From Eremomyces bilateralis CBS 781.70 (lineage: Eukaryota > Ascomycota > Dothideomycetes > Eremomycetales > Eremomycetaceae), in the NCBI RefSeq assembly GCF_010015585.1, contig NW_022985078.1, forward strand, positions 248,001 through 312,000: 64,000 bases of DNA, given 5' to 3'. Below the pieces are notes generated by a model that had not been told where the DNA came from, did no database searches, and saw only the letters and a program-made list of their open reading frames with translations. Positions 58,076-64,000 of the stretch are shown one piece after another. The translations under genes and the position numbers were made by a program. Every line of letters begins with the position of its first letter. Within the stretch, counting starts at the first letter, position 1.

Positions 58076-59879
58076 ATGGCCGCAACTCAATTCCTGTCGT
58101 TTAATCCTTTCAGCACAATGGGAAACCAATGTGTCGACCCGGATATGGATGCCTTCATCGACATGAACATGACCTCTCCGGGTCCATCATCGTCAAGTCA
58201 CCAGCAACCGATTCCCATGTCCCGTGCGCAGTCGAGTATACCAAGCCCACTGCTTGACATCGCTGAAGAGCCGCAACAAACGCCTGCCAAGCCGGCCCAT
58301 GACTATGACCAGTTCAAGCAACAAGTCGGTTTGCCAGCCGGCTCCATGGCCCACTTCCGGACAATCGATCAGTCAAGCCAAACTGGTCTCGATACGTTCG
58401 ACTTTGAGGGCCTGGAAGAGGCCAACTTCGCCTTCGACGGCATGGGCTCGGGCATGAATATGGGCGGCGACACCAACATGAAGTTCGAACTCGAAACTCC
58501 GACCAACGATCTCCCTGCCTTCTTCTTCCCCAACAACAGCTTTATCAACCCAAGTAACCTGCAACAGGAGCAGCGGCCGGCCCGTTATTTTCCCGGCATG
58601 CATCAGCAGGAAGCGCTCGCCAAGGCACAGGCACAGGCGGCTCAACAGAAAGACTCGCCGGAGCAGAATTCGAAGGGTTCCGCCGGAAAGGGCAAGCAAC
58701 CAGTGGATGCTCGAAGTGAAGAGGCCATCGCTCGTGTCATCAATCAGATCCGCCGGAACAGCTCCAACACTTCTGGTGAGGACGGGTCGCCTCAATCGAA
58801 TGGCTCGAATATCTTCCGCAACAAGAAAGAGGAGGATGAGATGGACGAGGACGAACGTCTCCTCGCCAGTGAAGAAGGCAAGAAGCTCAGCAGTAAAGAA
58901 CGTCGACAGCTTCGCAACAAGGTGTCTGCTCGTGCGTTCCGCTCGAGGAGAAAGGGTCAGTACACACTCCGGTGATTATCATCCACTATTCCCGATCATA
59001 CTAACGATATCCATAGAATACATCGGTCAATTGGAGTCCGAAATCACTGCCAAGACGAACGAGGCCGCCGACCTTAAGCGCCGCAACGCCGATCTCGTCG
59101 CCGAAAACACTCGGTCGCGTAACTTCATCGACTTGGTCCTCCGCCATCCCGCCTTCCAGGACTTCCTCGAAGACCTCTCCCGCGACCCCACCCTGTCGGA
59201 CACCCTTCCGAACATGCAAAACCTCGCCCCCACCGCCCAAACCCAGCAAGCATCCGCTCCCGCCCCCGCTCCCCAGCAAAAGGATGTGGATCCCTTCCAG
59301 GCATCCCAGATGCTCGAGCAGTCCGAGGAAGCCCCCATCGTCGGCATGGCCACGATCCCAGAACACACTCTCGACATCTCCGCTCTGAACCTCAACGGCA
59401 ACCATGCCGGCAACTGGACCCTTCCGAACCTCGGATTCGGCTTCCAAATCCCGAACGTGTACTCCGTCCTCGACCTCCCTGTCGGCCCCGCCCAGCCGCT
59501 GAACGCCGACGCGCTCTCCGGCAAGGGCACTGGTTCCATGCTCAACCACTTCGCCGCCGAGGACGACGAGACGAAGCCGGCGCATCCCGTGATCGAGCAT
59601 CCGGTCACTGAACCCGCTGCGAAGACTCCGATCGAAGACGATGCGGACATCGCTGAGGATCCCGCTTTCGCTCTCTATGTCAACCCACCCGTCACCACGC
59701 CTGCCCCGTCGTCCACACTGTCGCCCATCGCTCCCATCACGTCCGAGAAAGACTCACAGTTCGAACTCGTCGTCCGGATGTCGAGCGACGAGGACCTGAC
59801 CGCACGGCTAGAGCGGATGTGTGCGGCCATCGATCCCCTCTCCCACCGGATCGAGGCGTGGACGTCGAGTTTGATTTAA
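58076..59879 (+). CDS. bZIP transcription factor (IDI-4-like)
   Basis: Exons 58076-58955 and 59017-59879 (61-nt intron, ACTAAC branch), 580 residues. The N-terminal 270 residues are acidic and Gln/Asn/Ser-rich. The basic region is KKLSSKERRQLRNKVSARAF then RSRRK, continued across the intron by EYIGQLESEITAKTNEAADL and a leucine zipper (about 295-330). The motif NKVSARAFRSRRKEYI fits the fungal IDI-4 type, described in Podospora as induced during vegetative incompatibility. The assignment is from memory of that motif. After the zipper comes FIDLVLRHPAFQDFL, a helix conserved in this subfamily, then a long disordered tail. A start at 58046 would need a TTG, so I use the ATG at 58076. Confidence 0.9.
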
Positions 59880-61163
59880 CGAAATTCGATCACGAGACAT
59901 GGGCGTTTGGACCGCGCGCGGACCTCTATGATCCTCGTTCAGCTACCTCTTGAGTTGCGACCGACCTTGAGGGTGCGTTTTGGGGGTTTGGTTTGACGGG
60001 CGCTTTTCTCATGACGGACTCGGAGCACGGCAATGCGCTTGCTAGACCACGTCGTTTATCAGATGTAATTAATGACCGATATATGAATGACTACTATATA
60101 TTCTGGGGGGTTTGGAGATATGCGGACATCGCTGGATCATCACTACTCGACCAGTTAAGGTATGGCATATACAGTGTAGCTAGCTTTATGAATAACTATG
60201 AAACAATTGTCGATTGGCCATGTTCCTTCCGCGCGCAATTCGGCTACCTGTGCTTCACCCAAGGGGTCGCAATGTCGCTACCCTGAATAACCAAGGGTCT
60301 CAGGTGAGAACCGGCTCTGGAATGTCGGGGAGCCAACACCAAAAAACCGTCCTTTCGCCGCCAAGGAACCAGAAATTAACGTCATTCCCATCCCGAAAAA
60401 TGTCGAACGACCGTTTCAAACCCAATGCAGCGGACGCACCTCGTACAAAACGGCAAACCCGCCCTCACTCCCATTCGGACCCCCAATATCTCGTGCTTCT
60501 CTGGAGAATGCGACTCAACGATGTCGCCATGCGGGCGATTTTCGCCGTCAAATCGTCCGGATTCGAGGTACCTTGATGTCAAAGTGGAACAAGCAATGAT
60601 GGATGCCCGTCACCTCCGCCCTGAGTAACTAACTAACCCATGCGGAAGACCCTGATGATCGAAGATCGTCGGCGATGAGGTGCTTCGTCGGTCGCGATTG
60701 GCTCTGAAGCTACTTCTAGGCTTCATATTTCTTAACTGCTGTGAATCCGTGCTCTTTCCATCTTACCCAAGTCGCTCTTTCATATGTCAAATACAGAAGT
60801 CGTTTCGTTTGACTTCAATAACGCTGTCGTTTCCGAACGATTTCGTGGAAATTCCGGCCACTTCTATTCCGCCCAGCGTTGCCTGGTGGAGGCGCGCATC
60901 GTGTTAATGCGAAAGAATAAACAGATCGATGTCTGCTGCAGTAGACATATATAAGTTCACGCCCTACGATCGAAGAAAAACATTCTCCGTGACTCAGCGA
61001 ACGAACGTCTTCGCGATCCACCTTCGATTACTCATCATATGAACTTCTTTCACCAACCGCACCTCATCCATCACTCATATCCGCCTCATCTTCAAGAGAA
61101 ACTCGTATCCGAGTCACTCAAGCCAATCATACCAACCGCAATCCTCAACCCTCACTCTCCAAC
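59880..61163. other. Intergenic, promoter of GNAT gene
   Basis: About 1.3 kb without a supportable gene. Confidence 0.5.
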
Positions 61164-62036
61164 ATGAGCATGGCCATGCCTCTCGGCGAGCCGACTACCG
61201 GCGGCACCGGCTTCGTCAACCGCATCGACCCCCCCATCGCCATCAAGGGATACAACCCGGCCAAGACCTACGATCACCAACCCGATACCGTCGACCCGGT
61301 CTTCCTCGAAGCCATGTCCGTCCGCGAAGACGTCTTCGTCCAAGGCCAAGGCGTCCCCCAAGCCGAAGAAGTCGATGCCGACGACCCCATCTCCTACCAC
61401 TGGGTCTGCTACGCCTCCGTCAGCCGCAAGAAAAGCGCCACCGACTCCGCCGCCGTCACCGACGCGCCCGAGTCCTCCGCCGCCGACGAAGTTCCCCGCA
61501 ACGCCCTCGGCGGAAAGATCATCATGCGCCGTCGCTCCTCCGCCTACCAGCCCGAGCATCTAGGCAAGCGCCCACCCTCGCCGCACACCACCGTTCCCGT
61601 CGGCACCGTCCGCTTCGTCCCACCGATCCGCAACCGCCCGCGCGAGGTGCCCGGCACGCCGACGAGCTTCCCGACCAAGGAGCCTTTCGTCAAGGTGACG
61701 CGGCTCGCGGTGCACCGGCAGTTCCGCGGCCTAGGGCTCACGAGGCTACTACTAAGCGACGCGTTCGAGTTCATCGTGAACAATCCGGAGAAGATTGTGC
61801 CGCCGCTAGGCCCCGCGGAGCGGGAGGCGTATAATGCGCAGGGGAAGAGCGAGGAGTTGTGGAAGGGGTTGCTACTCGTGCATGCGCAGAAACCGGTGAA
61901 GGGGCTATGGGAGCGGTATGGGTTCAAGCAGGATGAGGGGATGGGGGAGTGGATGGAGGATGGGTGTTTGCATATCGGTATGTGGAGGTGGTTGGAGCCG
62001 AAGTTCACTTGGATCATCGGCCCTCGATACAATTGA
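61164..62036 (+). CDS. GNAT-family N-acetyltransferase
   Basis: Single exon, 290 residues. Core: EAMSVREDVFVQGQGVPQAEE (the usual N-terminal helix of GNAT enzymes), a strand with ISYHWVCYASV, a long low-complexity insert (about 90-150), TVPVGTVRFVP, then the acetyl-CoA pyrophosphate loop VTRLAVHRQFRGLGLTRLLL (Q/RxxGxG/A form: QFRGLGL) and a late KGLWERYGFKQDEGMGEW, as in motif B. Fungal relatives are usually about 200-280 residues and the substrate is unknown. The transcript probably starts after a CT-rich leader near 61020-61160. Confidence 0.9.
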   Translation: MSMAMPLGEPTTGGTGFVNRIDPPIAIKGYNPAKTYDHQPDTVDPVFLEAMSVREDVFVQGQGVPQAEEVDADDPISYHWVCYASVSRKKSATDSAAVTDAPESSAADEVPRNALGGKIIMRRRSSAYQPEHLGKRPPSPHTTVPVGTVRFVPPIRNRPREVPGTPTSFPTKEPFVKVTRLAVHRQFRGLGLTRLLLSDAFEFIVNNPEKIVPPLGPAEREAYNAQGKSEELWKGLLLVHAQKPVKGLWERYGFKQDEGMGEWMEDGCLHIGMWRWLEPKFTWIIGPRYN

Positions 62037-62335
62037 TGGGGAGGAATGAGACAACCGGAGAGCTGTGGATGGGAAACAGATTTGCTCTGGCGTTTGAATG
62101 GCGGACTGAACCGTCATGGATGATATCATGGTCTGCATTGCGGTCACAGGGCTCACGGCGTTGAGCATGATGCGAAATTCTCTACTCTAATACCCAGAGT
62201 CTTTCATTATTAACGATGGAGCCTCAAGTGGTTCTCAGCATCATCTGGTTGATATGAAAGGAGACCCGGTTATGCATACCTCAATGGAGGATTGGTGTGA
62301 ACATAAAATTAGCAGCGTGGAATTAAACAACAGCA
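62037..62335. other. 3' flank of GNAT gene
   Basis: About 300 bp, no gene. Ends at the target duplication of the foldback element. Confidence 0.5.
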
Positions 62336-62344
62336 ATACCCAAA

Positions 62345-62955
62345 GGGAAAAGATCGACCTACACCCCCCCAAAGGCTCAACCTACACCCTTCGCACGTGA
62401 ATTTGAATTCCTGCAATCTGATTGGTCCATTTAGGAACGGTCATATAGCACGTGACTTATTTTGACGACGTCCCTATGGCGCGGGCACCCTATCACCCAT
62501 TTGGGGCAACCCCCAAAACCCATTTTGGGCAAACCCCACCCACCCGTCTTGGGCACCCGACCACCCATCTGTGGCACTTACGACCACCCGTTTTAGGCAG
62601 ACCCTATCCCCAGTTTTGGGTTAGCCGCTCGTTGTGGCGGCGTAGAAGTGGTCGAGGGCCGTATAGGCGGCAAAGAGTGCCCAAAAGTGGTGGTACAGGG
62701 AGTACAAAATGGGTGGTAGGGGTCGCCCAAAATGGGTGGTCGGGTGCCCAAGACGGGTGGGTGGGGTTTGCCCAAAATGGGTTTTGGGGGTTGCCCCAAA
62801 TGGGTGATAGGGTGCCCGCGCCATAGGGACGTCGTCAAAATAAGTCACGTGCTATATGACCGTTCCTAAATGGACCAATCAGATTGCAGGAATTCAAATT
62901 CACGTGCGAAGGGTGTAGGTTGAGCCTTTGGGGGGGTGTAGGTCGATCTTTTCCC
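62345..62955. mobile_element. 611-bp foldback MITE, Mutator-like by target duplication
   Basis: The two ends are inverted copies of about 224 bp each (62345-62568 and 62732-62955). They align without gaps and look identical where I compared them base by base. Ends are GGGAAAAG...CTTTTCCC. The element is flanked by a perfect 9-bp direct repeat ATACCCAAA (62336-62344 and 62956-62964). A 9-bp duplication with long inverted ends is typical of Mutator-like elements. There is no transposase, so it is nonautonomous. The inner part of each arm contains degenerate short repeats of the type CCCATTTTGGGC. Open frames here are only the arm repeat read in both directions. Confidence 0.93.
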
Positions 62956-62964
62956 ATACCCAAA

Positions 62965-63293
62965 ACACCATGTCCTTTCTTTCAACCCGCCTGCTTTGAG
63001 TATGGTCCATTACTATCTAGGAACAGCTTATGCTATGTCACTCCACTTTTGATCTGTACTCCTTGTAGATTCTTGAAACTGTTGAGGCCAATTTCTCAAC
63101 GAATGAAGGGCAGCCAGACTGGCATTGGTATCTCCAAGATGGGCAACATCAGTCATATCAGTGACATTTTCATCATCATGACAAGATATACAAATATAAA
63201 ACTGAAGTGCATTAGATACTGGCCATGTAAAGTCTTTGCCAATTAACTAGATCTAAGAAAAGGTGATGCGAAACTCCGATGCGACCGACCCAA
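62965..63293. other. Intergenic, 3' flank of DUF2235 gene
   Basis: About 330 bp, no gene recognised. Confidence 0.5.
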
Positions 63294-64000
63294 TCACGAA
63301 AAAAGTTCCGCCTGCGCCTCCAGATCCATCGCCAGGACTTCCAGCTCAAACCCTTTCAACGTATCCTCCACCATCACCGCCGGCTTCCCTCCCTCAAAGC
63401 CATCTTTATCCGTCCCAGAATACTCCCAATACCAACTAACCTTCCCCCCCTCGTTCTTCGATTTCATGCTCCACTTGCCCAATGGTGGCGAGGCATACGC
63501 GCTCGACTGGTTCTCATCCAGCCCGCCCAGCTTGATCCTCCCCCTAACGGACGCGTGCATCCTCTCGTTGGTGTTGCTCAACTTCTCCCGCTGCGGCTTC
63601 CCCGTCAACGGGCCCGTCCGACGGTAAAACCTCGGCGTCCGATCCAAGCTGCCTCCGAGCGACGTTGGGAAATGGACCGACTCGTAAATAATGCCGACGC
63701 CCCATCCCCAGTTACGATGGAGCTTCCCAATGGTTTGTTGCTGTGTGTACCAGGCTTTGTTCCGGGCGACTTGGTCGGAGATGTAGGTGGGGTGGAAGTC
63801 GAGGAATGGCCGCAAGTTCTCCATCATCCATGCGAGGGAGATGGTGGAGCAGGCGGTGTCTTCATAGCTTCCGCCGACGCTGGAGTGTGCGCCTGGAAAC
63901 CAGCATTGTTTGAGGTTCTTTTCACTTGGTAAGTAGGCTGACCCAGATGCAAAGGCACGTTAAGAACTCACAGTTTTTGAACCATCGGGCTTCTCCCAAA
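63294..64000 (-). CDS. DUF2235 alpha/beta-hydrolase (Tle1-like), 3' part
   Basis: The gene runs off the right edge, so only its C-terminal part is seen. Exons: 63973 to beyond 64000, and 63294-63924, joined by a 48-nt intron (GTGAGT donor) giving VQKLEKNLKQCWFPG. The diagnostic sequence is CWFPGAHSSVGGSYEDTACS then ISLAWMMENL, the catalytic-His region of DUF2235 proteins, which have an alpha/beta-hydrolase fold and include the bacterial Tle1 phospholipases. Fungal members are mostly uncharacterised. The C-terminal part continues with a Trp-rich NWGWGVGIIYESVHFP segment and ends at AELFS. Lipase or esterase activity is an inference from the family. Confidence 0.85.

Noticed and set aside
62452-62826. 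Open frames in the foldback element coding the same peptide on both strands
   Set aside because: The identity follows from the inverted arms; the peptide is only the translated CCCATTTTGGGC-like repeat.

Overview
This is nuclear DNA of a filamentous ascomycete (Pezizomycotina). The evidence is short GT-AG introns (mostly 44-77 nt, with CTAAC or CTGAC branch sites), a split RPS5 gene, fungal-only families (GT31-like glycosyltransferase, carotenoid oxygenase, NACHT-WD40 and HET proteins, fungal DUF2235 and DUF4419 proteins), and fungal-type DNA transposons. I cannot name the species from the sequence.

Layout. 0-3 kb: a secreted DUF4419 protein and a broken-off HET fragment. 3-11.4 kb: a coiled-coil protein with a coding minisatellite, ribosomal protein S5, a membrane-anchored coiled-coil protein, and a 7TM-RGS receptor-like regulator. 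12.9-20.7 kb: two same-strand dynamin-like GTPase genes separated by a Tc1/mariner-type transposon. The first is a decayed pseudogene. The second is intact and carries a tail resembling a nucleoporin (a GLEBS-like motif followed by FG motifs). 21-33 kb: tRNA-dihydrouridine synthase Dus1, a FYVE protein, a 3.4 kb gene-poor stretch, a long-chain alcohol oxidase and a secreted Kelch protein. 33.9-42.3 kb: a full-length ABCC transporter, then a pogo/Fot1 relic lying against the 3' end of a carotenoid oxygenase. 43.3-51.6 kb: an SRA-YDG domain protein, an unrecognised protein, tRNase Z and a glycosyltransferase. 52.5-55.6 kb: a single-pass membrane protein and a decayed NACHT-WD40 gene. 58-64 kb: a bZIP factor, a GNAT acetyltransferase, a 611-bp foldback element with a perfect 9-bp target duplication, and the 3' part of a DUF2235 gene.

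The conserved genes (RPS5, Dus1, Trz1, FYVE, GNAT) are scattered among accessory genes typical of fungal self/non-self and stress responses (HET, NACHT-WD40, dynamin-like GTPases, an IDI-4-like bZIP). No polyketide or nonribosomal peptide cluster is visible, and I saw no LTR element or virus-derived sequence.

Two signals stand out. First, in at least ten genes on both strands the coding strand switches from C-rich to G-rich part way along, always in that order relative to transcription, mostly at synonymous positions. Second, a dynamin-like GTPase appears to be joined to a Rae1/Gle2-binding and FG-type nucleoporin tail, which predicts a GTPase at the nuclear pore.
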